A stretch of 64,000 nucleotides of DNA from Plebeiibacterium sediminum (lineage in GTDB: Bacteria; Bacteroidota; Bacteroidia; Bacteroidales; Marinilabiliaceae). Both the position numbers and the translations under genes were made by a program. This document shows, piece by piece, positions 56,189 through 64,000 of this stretch (position 1 is the stretch's first letter; the number at the start of each line of letters is the position of its first letter). Below the pieces are notes generated by a model. It was not told the origin of the DNA and ran no database searches. It was given only the letters and a program-made list of their open reading frames with translations. The stretch covers positions 62,001 through 126,000 of the forward strand of contig NZ_JAPDPJ010000001.1 of NCBI RefSeq assembly GCF_026013605.1, read 5' to 3'.

Positions 56189-56839
56189 ATGAATCCAAAA
56201 CTCAAACAAACATTAATCAGTATGGCTCTGCTATTTATGATAGCTGAACTCAGTTATATAAACAGCAAAAGTCTTCTTCACTTAGCCGGATCCGGAGCAA
56301 CCATTCACCAGGCGTTTGCCATTGTTGGAGCAATAGCATTTAGTATTGTTACCATTATCATTATGCAGCAACCTGGTATCAGATGGCAAAAGGTTGTTTT
56401 CCCGGTGTTTGATTCTGCTTTGGTTTTCTTAGGTTTTAATCTGGACCTTTACCCAAACATGCGCATTTACCTAACCATATTTATGGCAGTATTTGCCGGT
56501 TGTATCATGTATAGTCTGGGTAAAATTGAACACCAAACGGGAGAAACAAAAGAAGCCCGGGAACTGGCCCACGAAAAAGAGAGAGCAAACTCACTTGGTA
56601 AACAGTTGGACTCTGTTAAAAGTGAGTTGCACCATACCTCAAATCAGTTACACAATACTGAGTGTAACTTAGAAAAAGTTTCTTGTGACTTCGACAATCT
56701 TAAAAGTGAGTTTACAAATGCCAAAACTCAGATTGAAGTGATGGAACCCATCTACTTAAAATCAGAGATAGGTAGAATACGCAAAAAGAGTATTAACAAT
56801 AGAACTCCAGAAGAAATAAAGATTTTGGAGAGTGTTTAA
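56189..56839 (+). CDS. Membrane protein with a C-terminal coiled coil
   Basis: A 216-residue protein from the ATG at 56189, 2 bases after the previous stop. Four hydrophobic segments (about 8-26, 36-60, 68-85 and 90-105) are followed by a coiled coil (about 115-195: ELAHEKERANSLGKQLDSVK). I know no named family. It could be a membrane protein that changes the host envelope during infection, such as an exclusion or holin-like protein, but this is a guess. Confidence 0.65.
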   Translation: MNPKLKQTLISMALLFMIAELSYINSKSLLHLAGSGATIHQAFAIVGAIAFSIVTIIIMQQPGIRWQKVVFPVFDSALVFLGFNLDLYPNMRIYLTIFMAVFAGCIMYSLGKIEHQTGETKEARELAHEKERANSLGKQLDSVKSELHHTSNQLHNTECNLEKVSCDFDNLKSEFTNAKTQIEVMEPIYLKSEIGRIRKKSINNRTPEEIKILESV

Positions 56840-56850
56840 CATCTTAAGTT

Positions 56851-57276
56851 ATGAATGAAATAGATAAATTACAATTAAAACATTTAGCTCCTTATTTACC
56901 TCATAATATAAAAATACAATCACAGTATGGATATGGAGATTATGATTACAAAGGTAGAATAACAACTATGGGAGTCTTTAACATTGAAATGGTTAATGGC
57001 GAAAAATGGAAACCTATCCTACGTCCACTTTCAGACCTAACTAAAGAAATAGTAATTAATGGAGAGGCGTTTATGCCATTAAATGAAATGAATAAAACAT
57101 TACAGTGTGCAAGTTCCATAAGAGATGGTAGATTAGCTATTGATGTTAGGCTTTTTAGTACAATTATAATCTCTTCAGGCAAATATTATGACTGTATTCA
57201 AAAATTATTTGAATGGCATTTTGATGTATTTGGATTAATAAAATCAGGTTTGGCAATTGATATTAACACAATATAA
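56851..57276 (+). CDS. Hypothetical phage protein
   Basis: A 141-residue protein (MNEIDKLQLKHLAPYLPHNIKIQ ... WKPILRPLSDLTKEI). The N-terminal lines resemble small proteins that are widespread in Bacteroidota phages and take part in an unknown early function. It has no catalytic motif that I can see. Confidence 0.7.
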   Translation: MNEIDKLQLKHLAPYLPHNIKIQSQYGYGDYDYKGRITTMGVFNIEMVNGEKWKPILRPLSDLTKEIVINGEAFMPLNEMNKTLQCASSIRDGRLAIDVRLFSTIIISSGKYYDCIQKLFEWHFDVFGLIKSGLAIDINTI

Positions 57277-57278
57277 TT

Positions 57279-57590
57279 ATGAATATACATAGGCAAATAG
57301 ACGCAAATACAATTCTTCATTATATAGAAGCTAATAATTGGCATTATAATGATAAGGACGAAATGGTAATAGATGTATTCGAACTTTCTTTTGCATTCTA
57401 CGATTGTCATTATTTCGTTTTTCTACCAAAAAAATATATTGAAGAAAATTTTAGTTTTGGCATGACAATGGAAGGAGACTCAAAACTATTTGAAAGCTTT
57501 GAAGAAGCAATAGAAGATGAACATTGGGAACTTATAAAAAAGAAATGCCGCCAATATGAAATGTGGCATAGTAGATTTTTGAATAATTAA
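57279..57590 (+). CDS. Hypothetical phage protein
   Basis: A 103-residue acidic protein 2 bases after the previous gene. It is rich in aromatic residues and has no recognised domain. It is the last gene before two terminators, so it closes the early transcript. Confidence 0.65.
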   Translation: MNIHRQIDANTILHYIEANNWHYNDKDEMVIDVFELSFAFYDCHYFVFLPKKYIEENFSFGMTMEGDSKLFESFEEAIEDEHWELIKKKCRQYEMWHSRFLNN

Positions 57591-57600
57591 ACAATAAAAA

Positions 57601-57667
57601 AGCGGGTATTTTAATAAACTCAATTGTTAGCAGCTGAGTTTACCAAAATTTGCAAACCCGCTTTTTT
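57601..57667 (+). terminator. Terminator of the early transcript, two-level stem
   Basis: AGCGGGT (57601-57607) pairs with ACCCGCT (57656-57662), enclosing a second hairpin AAACTCA/TGAGTTT; six T follow. Confidence 0.75.
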
Positions 57668-57723
57668 ATATTATATTAGTACTATTAACTCATAGTTTAG
57701 GGTTAGGTTTGGTTAAAGATTAG

Positions 57724-57758
57724 AAAAGCTCCTGCAAACGTGCAATGGAGCTTTTTTT
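57724..57758 (+). terminator. Second terminator before the late module
   Basis: AAAAGCTCC (57724-57732) pairs with GGAGCTTTT (57747-57755) and leads into T. Confidence 0.85.
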
Positions 57759-57800
57759 ATTTTAATGTATTTATTAGTTGTGTATTATGTATTTATAATA

Positions 57801-57831
57801 TTTGAACTATGTATTTGAATGGTTATATTTG
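57801..57831 (+). promoter_or_regulatory. Promoter of the late (structural) module
   Basis: TTTG (57801-57804), exactly 19 bases, TATATTTG (57824-57831): a perfect Bacteroidota housekeeping promoter. The start would be near 57838, 19 bases before the next gene. Confidence 0.8.
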
Positions 57832-57856
57832 TACATACTCACACTAATTATCAAAT

Positions 57857-58405
57857 ATGGCTTCAGGAATTACCGTTAAAGTGGCAATGCGCCCACTTTT
57901 TGTTGATTACTTAAAATCTATTTATTACTCCGATCAAAACCAAATAGCCCTACAACATACACAGCTTGGCATATTGGTAAAAGAACTTTTAACTAAAGTA
58001 CCTCCTAATTACAAACCCAAAAAATACAATGAAAACGAATACGTAGAATTAATACTTCCTTTTTATAAGGATTTAAATATTAGCTATAATAATTTTCTCA
58101 GCGAAAACTCAGAAAAAATCATTCGCAAATGGGTACAAAACAAATTCTATATTGATTTACGTGATCATGTAGAGAACTGGAAATCGATGCCTGGCTTTGA
58201 GATAAATTTAGCCATTAATCATTTTTGCGATATGCATCATATCAATCCCGATCATTATAAAACAAATTCTCTTTATCGGGATTTTTACAGGTACCAGCAA
58301 AAGAAAAAAACTTCGCAAAAAATGAAAAAAATCTCGTCTACTTTTGCGGCCGTTTTGTCCATTATGTTGCATTTATCTGTCCTTCCATTGTCCTATCTAT
58401 TATAA
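57857..58405 (+). CDS. Hypothetical protein, first gene of the late module
   Basis: A 182-residue protein that I do not recognise. Residues 1-150 look globular and helical with many aromatic residues (VAMRPLFVDYLKSIYYSD, HFCDMHHINPDHY), and the last 25 form a hydrophobic segment (FAAVLSIMLHLSVLPLSYLL), which is a possible membrane anchor. It has its own perfect promoter. It could be a regulator or a packaging-related protein of the element, but nothing in the sequence decides this. Confidence 0.65.
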   Translation: MASGITVKVAMRPLFVDYLKSIYYSDQNQIALQHTQLGILVKELLTKVPPNYKPKKYNENEYVELILPFYKDLNISYNNFLSENSEKIIRKWVQNKFYIDLRDHVENWKSMPGFEINLAINHFCDMHHINPDHYKTNSLYRDFYRYQQKKKTSQKMKKISSTFAAVLSIMLHLSVLPLSYLL

Positions 58406-58422
58406 ACACAAACATACAGAAC

Positions 58423-58806
58423 ATGAAACGCTATTTTGCCAACTTATTTTACATTGTACCTGCCTCTGATGTAGTTTCAATTGATGGAAATACTATAACA
58501 TTGGATACCGGAAAATCAATCGATACAATATTAACCGGTAACGATGTTGAGTTTAATGAAAACTTAAAAGAATCCGGAGCTAATGATTACTACGAACAGA
58601 AAACAACTCCTATATCGCACTCTGTTGAATCCACAATAAGAACAAAGTACAGAAAAGAAAAGGTTATTGTACAATTAAAAACCACACAAGGCGAAGTATT
58701 TACCTGGGGAACAAAGGAAGTTCCAGTTAGATTAACATTAGATAGTGGTTTAAATGCCGATACCTGGCAAATGAAACGCTCTGCCACTTCTCCTTTAATA
58801 CAATAA
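58423..58806 (+). CDS. Hypothetical phage protein
   Basis: A 127-residue beta-rich protein (VVSIDGNTITLDTGKSIDTILTGNDVEF ... KYRKEKVIVQLKTTQGEVFTWG). It precedes the prohead protease and may be a small structural or head-completion protein. No domain is recognised. Confidence 0.65.
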   Translation: MKRYFANLFYIVPASDVVSIDGNTITLDTGKSIDTILTGNDVEFNENLKESGANDYYEQKTTPISHSVESTIRTKYRKEKVIVQLKTTQGEVFTWGTKEVPVRLTLDSGLNADTWQMKRSATSPLIQ

Positions 58807-58895
58807 ACTCTTAAAATCACCATTTTACGAGGGGTTTAAGTCCTTTTGCCCCTTGCAAATGCGTGGTTTCTTGCATGGTGTAAAACAAATACATC

Positions 58896-59828
58896 ATGCC
58901 AAAATTTAAACATCCCTTTGCCACTACTTTACTTGCTGAACCTTTATGCATGACTCCGGAGTCTCGTATTCAGGCTATCATGCAAATGATGAATATGGAT
59001 GGTGTGGATATGGAGGTTATTAATTATAATAAAATGGCCTCTGCTCATGCCGATAGACTTTCACGAACTACACATATTAATGTTACTACAGAATATGTAA
59101 ATAAGCAGCTGGAAGAAAACACGCTTGCTTTCTATTTTATTGATGGACCTATTTTCGCAGACTATGATCCATGGGGTTGGTACTTCTCTACTAAACAATT
59201 CCGTGATGATTTAATTGCAGCTGAAGCCAACGAAAACATTATTGGGCATTTCATCTGGGCTAACTCAGGAGGTGGTGAAGCATGGTTTTTAGATCAGGCT
59301 TATAATGTAGGTATAGAACTTACAAAACCGGTATATGCCTTTGTTGAAAAAAGGGCAGCTTCTGCAGGATTTTACCTAATCTGTTTTGCGAAAAAAATTA
59401 TAGCAGCCACACCAAACGACACTTTCGGATCCATTGGAACCATGGTGAGCTTTTGGGATATGGTTCCTTACTACGAATCTTTAGGCTTTAAATGGCACGA
59501 AGAATATTCCAATTTATCTGATTTAAAAAACAAAAAATTCAATGACTTACTTCAGGGGAAAACCGACCAGTACAAAAAAGAAGAGCTCGACCCTCTTGCC
59601 GAGCAATTCAGAACAGCCGTTCGCAATGCCAGACCATCGCTTGCAAAACTCGATGAAGACCACCCAGCCTTCAGGGGCGAAACGTTCTCAACACTTCGGG
59701 CCATCGAAATTGGCCTGATTGACGCTCAAATGACATTGGAAGAAGCTGTGGCCGAATTATACCGTGTGGCATTAGACCAGGCTGACACCAATAATGCAGT
59801 AACAGAATCATTAAAACTAATCTCTTAA
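58896..59828 (+). CDS. S49-family prohead protease
   Basis: A 310-residue ClpP/crotonase-fold protease of the SppA (S49) type. The oxyanion strand and loop are IIGHFIWANSGGGEAW; the nucleophile Ser156 is in VEKRAASAGFYLICFA, and GSIGTMVSFWDM is the following signature. The candidate catalytic Lys is in LSDLKNKKFND. In phages this enzyme trims scaffold and capsid proteins. It lies 10 bases before the likely capsid gene, as usual. Confidence 0.88.
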   Translation: MPKFKHPFATTLLAEPLCMTPESRIQAIMQMMNMDGVDMEVINYNKMASAHADRLSRTTHINVTTEYVNKQLEENTLAFYFIDGPIFADYDPWGWYFSTKQFRDDLIAAEANENIIGHFIWANSGGGEAWFLDQAYNVGIELTKPVYAFVEKRAASAGFYLICFAKKIIAATPNDTFGSIGTMVSFWDMVPYYESLGFKWHEEYSNLSDLKNKKFNDLLQGKTDQYKKEELDPLAEQFRTAVRNARPSLAKLDEDHPAFRGETFSTLRAIEIGLIDAQMTLEEAVAELYRVALDQADTNNAVTESLKLIS

Positions 59829-59838
59829 ATATTTTTAG

Positions 59839-61842
59839 ATGAAGGATTTCTTAGAAAAACTACAAGAAATAATGGAGGCTATGGGACTTAAGAAAAAAGT
59901 CTCGGACCTATCCAAAGAAGAAAAAACTCAGTTTGCCGAAAAGTACAAAGAAGTACACGGTAGCGATTTAGATGAAGACCTTAAGGCTTATAAGGAAAAC
60001 AAAGAGAAAAACGAAAGCCTTGAAACTGCATTTGCAGACTTAGCCGGTATTTTGGATCAAACAGATGGTGCAGGAGCCAATGATAAAACACCGGCTGAAC
60101 AGGTTGCTGAAATTAAAAAGCAAATTGCCGATTTAAAAAAGAAAAACGGCGATAAGGATGCTAAGATTAAAAAGCTTCAGGAAGAAAAAACAGCTCTTGA
60201 ACAGGAAATGGAGCACGATGATCCTAAAAAAGTAAATATGAAAGTTGCCATTGTTGGGTTACCTCACTCAGAAACACATTTATTCGGCATTCAACATGCC
60301 ATGTATTCGCTTGATAAACGTTGGAACCAGTTAATGGTTGATCGTACCATCTCCTCAAAAGGATTAGATGAAGAAGCCACTTTTAACGAGTTTCAAAAAG
60401 AAACCAGAGACTTTGGTAACAAAGTAGCTGCACGTATGCAAGAGCTCCATGAAAGTAATATGTTGCGTGATCCTGAAAAACTTCAGGCTGATGTTGATTA
60501 TACAGGATTAAGTGGAGCTGGTTTAGGTGATCAGTTTGTAGTTCGTAGAACGGATGCTTTAATAGCCAGATTCATTAGGCTTAAAAATGTATACGATATT
60601 TTCCCACGAAGATATGGTATTGAAGATCGCGAATTAATTACTAATGCGTTCTTCGATGAGTTCTCTCAACCATACCAGGAGGGTGAAGTATGGAAAGGTG
60701 GCATGTCTCTTAAACCAGAAGTTGGTTATGTAGATGACGCTATGATGAAAACACTTTTCAAAAACTGGAAGTGGATTGAACGTAGTTATATCGCATACTT
60801 AAATCAGGACGGATCAGACCCAATTAAATGGAATATGATTGAATGGGCCATTTTACAGATTGCAGAAAAATTGACCAATGAGCAATACAAACGTAAAATT
60901 GTTGGTGTTTTCCGTAAACCTGTTGCAAACCGACCTGCTCATGCAAATCATGCTTCTACAGGTGTAATCTTTACTTTAATTCGTTATGTACACGAGTATA
61001 AGTTATTGCCTATTGAGGATGCTGCATACGCTGAATATACCAACACAGGCACGGATATGATTGATACTGTGGAGGCGTTTGTAGAAAAAGTAAAAGAAGT
61101 TTACGAGGGTGACATTGAAGACCTTACTCTTTACTTAAACAAAAACCATAAAACCTGGTATAAATCCGGATACCGCCAAAAATATGGTGCTGATGGGGAC
61201 TTTTCTGCAGTTGTTGACGGTAAGCTTCAGGATGAAGAAGTAAATATTATTTGGGTTCCAAATATGGGAAGCCACCAATTAATGTTTATGCAAAAGCCTG
61301 GCAACATACAATGCCTTGAGAATCTTCCTGGCGAAATGTTCAAAATCAAATTCAAAGAAGAGATGGAGAGCGTTAAAGCATGGAGTATTTGGAAAGAAGG
61401 AACTTCGGCAGAGTTTGTTGGTAAACCTTTTACAACAAAAGCTGAACTTGAAGCTAATAACTTTGAACTTCAGGAAATCTTTATGAATAAACCAGCGTTT
61501 AAAGTTGCTGCAGAAGCTACCACTTTAGATGCAAACAACGGTTTCTGGCAAATGACTCAGGATAATGGTGCAGCTCGCAACCTTACAGATATTAGCAACT
61601 CCAAAGAAGGTACTGCTTATATTATTGAGTGTGCCGGTACAACCAATGCAACTACAGTTAACAAGTCGGGTAAGTTCGATTCAATTACAGCTACCTACAC
61701 TCCTACTGCAGTAGGAGATTACTTAATGGTTGTATATGATAAAACCGATGATAAGTTCTACGAACTAGAGCGTTGTGTTGGTGGTGTTCGTACTATCAAT
61801 GCAAATCTTCAACCTAATACTCCAGGAAACGGAGGTAGATAG
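59839..61842 (+). CDS. Probable major capsid protein with N-terminal scaffold-like coiled coil
   Basis: A 667-residue protein. Residues of about 1-135 are charged and coiled (TPAEQVAEIKKQIADLKKKN), like the scaffold delta-domain that S49 proteases remove; about 140-560 form the main domain with GAGLGDQFVVRRTDALIARFI and long conserved-looking alpha/beta parts; and the last 100 form a beta-rich addition (TAYIIECAGTTNATT). Position after the protease and length make a capsid fusion likely, but no HK97 motif is certain by eye. Confidence 0.65.
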   Translation: MKDFLEKLQEIMEAMGLKKKVSDLSKEEKTQFAEKYKEVHGSDLDEDLKAYKENKEKNESLETAFADLAGILDQTDGAGANDKTPAEQVAEIKKQIADLKKKNGDKDAKIKKLQEEKTALEQEMEHDDPKKVNMKVAIVGLPHSETHLFGIQHAMYSLDKRWNQLMVDRTISSKGLDEEATFNEFQKETRDFGNKVAARMQELHESNMLRDPEKLQADVDYTGLSGAGLGDQFVVRRTDALIARFIRLKNVYDIFPRRYGIEDRELITNAFFDEFSQPYQEGEVWKGGMSLKPEVGYVDDAMMKTLFKNWKWIERSYIAYLNQDGSDPIKWNMIEWAILQIAEKLTNEQYKRKIVGVFRKPVANRPAHANHASTGVIFTLIRYVHEYKLLPIEDAAYAEYTNTGTDMIDTVEAFVEKVKEVYEGDIEDLTLYLNKNHKTWYKSGYRQKYGADGDFSAVVDGKLQDEEVNIIWVPNMGSHQLMFMQKPGNIQCLENLPGEMFKIKFKEEMESVKAWSIWKEGTSAEFVGKPFTTKAELEANNFELQEIFMNKPAFKVAAEATTLDANNGFWQMTQDNGAARNLTDISNSKEGTAYIIECAGTTNATTVNKSGKFDSITATYTPTAVGDYLMVVYDKTDDKFYELERCVGGVRTINANLQPNTPGNGGR

Positions 61843-61854
61843 GTAAAACCTAAT

Positions 61855-61885
61855 AGCCTGCTTCAATAGAAGTGGGCTTCTTTTA
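61855..61885 (+). terminator. Terminator after the capsid gene
   Basis: AGCCTGCTTC (61855-61864) pairs with GAAGTGGGCT (61869-61878), two G-U pairs, T-rich tail. Confidence 0.65.
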
Positions 61886-61915
61886 ATTTTAGTTTAATTC
61901 TCAAAAACTTATATA

Positions 61916-62938
61916 ATGAGGAATTTAAAAAAAATGAATAGCAAGCAATTGGCTTATTCATATAAAAAAGTATTTATGGCAGGTTTAAAGTACCGTCTTC
62001 AAATGCTATTGGTACTTTGTGTTTTTATTGGTGGAGTTTCTGCAGTAGGTTCAGTTATGGCTCCTAACTATAATGCGCCCAAAGTAGTATTAGGTAGTTC
62101 TGGTGTTACTGCCATTGTTACTATGGCAAGTGTAGGAAACCTGGATGAAGTAAGTGCAAAAGATTCTGCAGGAAATCAAATTGGAATGCGTGTTTGGTTA
62201 ATCGATCGCAAACAGATTGATGATACACAGGTATTCCCACAACCAAATGCCGACAGAGAAGTAGGAACAATACCACTGAAAGCCGGTGAATATATGCACT
62301 ACTTTGATGCCGTAAACGAGTCGGTTAAATCAAACGGAACCGGTGAAAAAGGTGATGTAAATGTTGACTTTAATAATACGCTAAGCTTTATTATGGCAGG
62401 TAACAGAATACAGCTTATGAATTATTTAGAGGAGTATGCCGGCCGTGGTCACATTGTTATTTGGCAAGAATGCGGAACTGGAGTAAGATATATACAAGGC
62501 TCCCTATGCAAACCAATGACTTTAAATAGCTTCGACCGTAAAGATGATAACGAAGGCCGTTATGTTACGTTTACTTTTGGTAATAAACATTGGCAACAAC
62601 CATGTATTTATACTGGCGAAATAGTACAACAAGATCCGGTAACCATTGCAGCTGATGCAACAAACTTAGCAATAGTTTCTACAAATGGCAGATACAATTT
62701 AAGTGTGAATACTGGTGCAACTGCATTAGCAACTGTTTCGGGTATTGCCTCCAGCGATTATGGTAGAACGATTACTATTTACGGTGTTGGTGGGGCTAAT
62801 CCTACAACCATTGCAGACAGTACTACCTTTGTATTAGTTGACGGAACAACCTGGACAGGCAATGCAGGTAGTTCAATTACATTTAAAATACATGATGCTG
62901 AAACTCTTGTCGAAGTTAGCAGGGTGCAGACAGCTTAA
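61916..62938 (+). CDS. Phage structural protein of unknown type
   Basis: A 340-residue protein with a hydrophobic segment near the N terminus (MLLVLCVFIGGVSAVGSVMA, about residues 30-50) and a Gly/Ser/Thr-rich, beta-dominated remainder. The middle (DFNNTLSFIMAGNRIQLMNYLEEYAGRGHIVIWQ) is suggestive of a tail or head-associated protein, and the C-terminal 100 residues (VTIAADATNLAIVSTNGRY) look like an added Ig-like or carbohydrate-binding region. I do not know the family; the hydrophobic segment is odd for a virion protein. Confidence 0.6.
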   Translation: MRNLKKMNSKQLAYSYKKVFMAGLKYRLQMLLVLCVFIGGVSAVGSVMAPNYNAPKVVLGSSGVTAIVTMASVGNLDEVSAKDSAGNQIGMRVWLIDRKQIDDTQVFPQPNADREVGTIPLKAGEYMHYFDAVNESVKSNGTGEKGDVNVDFNNTLSFIMAGNRIQLMNYLEEYAGRGHIVIWQECGTGVRYIQGSLCKPMTLNSFDRKDDNEGRYVTFTFGNKHWQQPCIYTGEIVQQDPVTIAADATNLAIVSTNGRYNLSVNTGATALATVSGIASSDYGRTITIYGVGGANPTTIADSTTFVLVDGTTWTGNAGSSITFKIHDAETLVEVSRVQTA

Positions 62939-62962
62939 TAGGTCCATAATTAATTTGAAGTT

Positions 62963-62993
62963 AAAGCCTCACCATATTGGTGGGGCTTTTTTT
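62963..62993 (+). terminator. Terminator after the structural gene
   Basis: AAAGCCTCACC (62963-62973) pairs with GGTGGGGCTTT with one G-U pair; seven T follow. Confidence 0.85.
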
Positions 62994-63028
62994 GTTATAT
63001 TTGGAATATATATAGAATATTTAATGAT

Positions 63029-63562
63029 ATGCTAAATATCCAGAGAAAAGATAACGTTAGGTTTAAACTCCTAAAAGAGACCTATATTGTGACTAACGAT
63101 GATTTTGGAACAATGATTGATTTTAATGAACTTGGAAGAATTAATGGCTTTGATCCGAAAGAAGTTAATAGTGCTTTTATATATTTACTTCATGAAGGAT
63201 TAATAGAGGGATTTGGAGCAGGATCTTCAGTGATGTTAACACATGAAGGTATAATTGCTGTTGAATCTGTATTAAGAAAAGTAAATTTTGATGATGATAT
63301 TCCATTTAACCAAGTAGAATTATTTCAATTAAAAGAAATTTTGAATGATTTAAAAGATAAAATAAACCGTTTAGAACTTGGTCAGCAAGTAATATTTAAT
63401 CGAATTGATGAAGTTTTTGAAGAAGCCAAATCAATGCAAAAAAAAGATTGGAAAGACTACTTATTAGAACAATCAAAAAATTGGGTTATTGCACAAACAT
63501 TAACTGAAGGTGGAAAAATAGCTATTGCAGCAACATTAGAAGGATTAAATATCATGGGATAA
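63029..63562 (+). CDS. Hypothetical protein with winged-helix-like N terminus
   Basis: A 177-residue protein. Residues 1-90 look like a winged helix (FNELGRINGFDPKEVNSAFIYLLHEGLIEGF followed by MLTHEGIIAVE), and about 100-140 form a coiled coil (ELFQLKEILNDLKDKINRLE), followed by a C-terminal helical part. It stands between two structural genes, with terminators on its left, so it may be a separately inserted gene such as a moron (lysogenic conversion or defence gene). Function is not known. Confidence 0.65.
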   Translation: MLNIQRKDNVRFKLLKETYIVTNDDFGTMIDFNELGRINGFDPKEVNSAFIYLLHEGLIEGFGAGSSVMLTHEGIIAVESVLRKVNFDDDIPFNQVELFQLKEILNDLKDKINRLELGQQVIFNRIDEVFEEAKSMQKKDWKDYLLEQSKNWVIAQTLTEGGKIAIAATLEGLNIMG

Positions 63563-63653
63563 CAATACTATTTTCATTGTCCTTTCTGTGCATTGCACAC
63601 TATTACACCTTTGTGATTATTAGATTACTAGTAATTATTTAAAGTGTAAAACC

Positions 63654-64000
63654 ATGGATTTAGGAACACGCAAAAAGGCACTCAATGCCTTAATCAATGT
63701 AAAACATTTAGAAGCCGATAAAGAACTACTTAAGGCAAAACGACCACATAGTCACGTTTTTAAACGTAAATATCCAACTCCAGAACGTACTCACCGTGAA
63801 GTATTATGGGATCTTCTTAATGTAGCCAGTAAAGAAGAAATTGAAACTAACCGTAAAACATTTACTTCTTCCAAGGATGAAGACGAAGCAAAAAAAGCAG
63901 CTGAATTAAAAACTAAGCAAGAAAAAGAAGCTGCCGAAAAAGAGGCTAAAGAAAAAGCTGAGAAAGAAGCCAAAGAGAAAGCAGAAAAGGAAGCTGCTCA
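63654..64000 (+). CDS. Phage protein with Lys/Glu/Ala-rich coiled coil (partial)
   Basis: The frame starts at the ATG at 63654 (MDLGTRKKALNALINVKHLE) and runs off the right edge after 115 codons. The first 75 residues look globular, and from about residue 80 the sequence turns into a repetitive KEKAEKEAKE coil. Its N terminus (LWDLLNVASKEE) and position are compatible with a small virion or packaging protein, but no family is recognised. Confidence 0.65.
   Translation, partial: MDLGTRKKALNALINVKHLEADKELLKAKRPHSHVFKRKYPTPERTHREVLWDLLNVASKEEIETNRKTFTSSKDEDEAKKAAELKTKQEKEAAEKEAKEKAEKEAKEKAEKEAA

Noticed and set aside
55219-57702. 14-bp match TTAACTCATAGTTT at about 55220 and 57688
   Set aside because: Short AT-rich match without flanking similarity; not enough for an attachment or recombination site.
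57690-57720. Telomere-like TTTAGGGTTAGG sequence
   Set aside because: Only one and a half units; no array, so probably chance.

Overview
The window looks like chromosomal DNA of an AT-rich Bacteroidota, probably a marine Marinilabiliales or Cytophaga-like relative; the genus is an inference. The evidence is SusC/SusD pairs, a 1345-residue hybrid two-component regulator, DUF4249 lipoproteins, many lipoproteins with a C-terminal lipobox Cys, and promoters of the Bacteroidota type (TTTG-N19-TAnnTTTG).

Layout. 1-1154: the end of a SPOR-domain protein, a HAD phosphatase and a tRNA with anticodon CAU. 1878-10424: a four- or five-gene outer-membrane locus with an STN-domain TonB receptor, two tandem paralogous DUF4249 lipoproteins and a large MG2/plug-like surface protein. 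10686-13436: thioredoxin and Lon protease. 13437-14069: a gene-free stretch rich in hairpins. 14070-37440, all on the minus strand: a polysaccharide utilisation locus with GH2, metallophosphoesterase, SusC, SusD, GH92, GH43, GH89, a HGSNAT-like membrane acetyltransferase, the HTCS regulator and GH28. The GH89 (NAGLU-like) and HGSNAT-like pair matches two consecutive steps of lysosomal heparan sulfate breakdown. A tandem array of 20-21 bp repeats lies upstream of susC.

37800-47594: a stress and signalling island. A hybrid kinase with an HPt domain and an NtrC-type sigma-54 activator are followed by a PAS kinase, a CheY-like protein, CsbD-like, coiled-coil lipoprotein, MscS, YtxH, universal stress protein and Dps genes. 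Four intergenic regions carry a palindrome close to CTGTNGA-N6-TCNACAG. Three of them also carry a clear -24/-12-like element (TTGGCA...TTTTC), and the fourth a weak one. I read this as a local sigma-54 regulon run by the neighbouring activator. It is the most interesting system in the window and rests on motif reading only.

47826-64000 (open at the right edge): a prophage or related element. It has a tandem-HTH repressor facing a small Cro-like protein across an operator region, an early module (LuxR-type HTH, DUF4406, ASCH-like, P-loop protein, DnaT-like protein, DnaC-like loader, D5-type primase-helicase and a free-standing copy of the primase C-terminal domain), a run of small genes, two terminators, a textbook Bacteroidota promoter, and a late module (S49 prohead protease, likely capsid protein with an N-terminal coiled coil, and unknown structural proteins). 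No integrase, terminase or portal gene is recognisable inside the window, so the element must continue to the right or use another way of life. Many genes in this element carry strong GGAGG ribosome binding sites, unlike the host genes.
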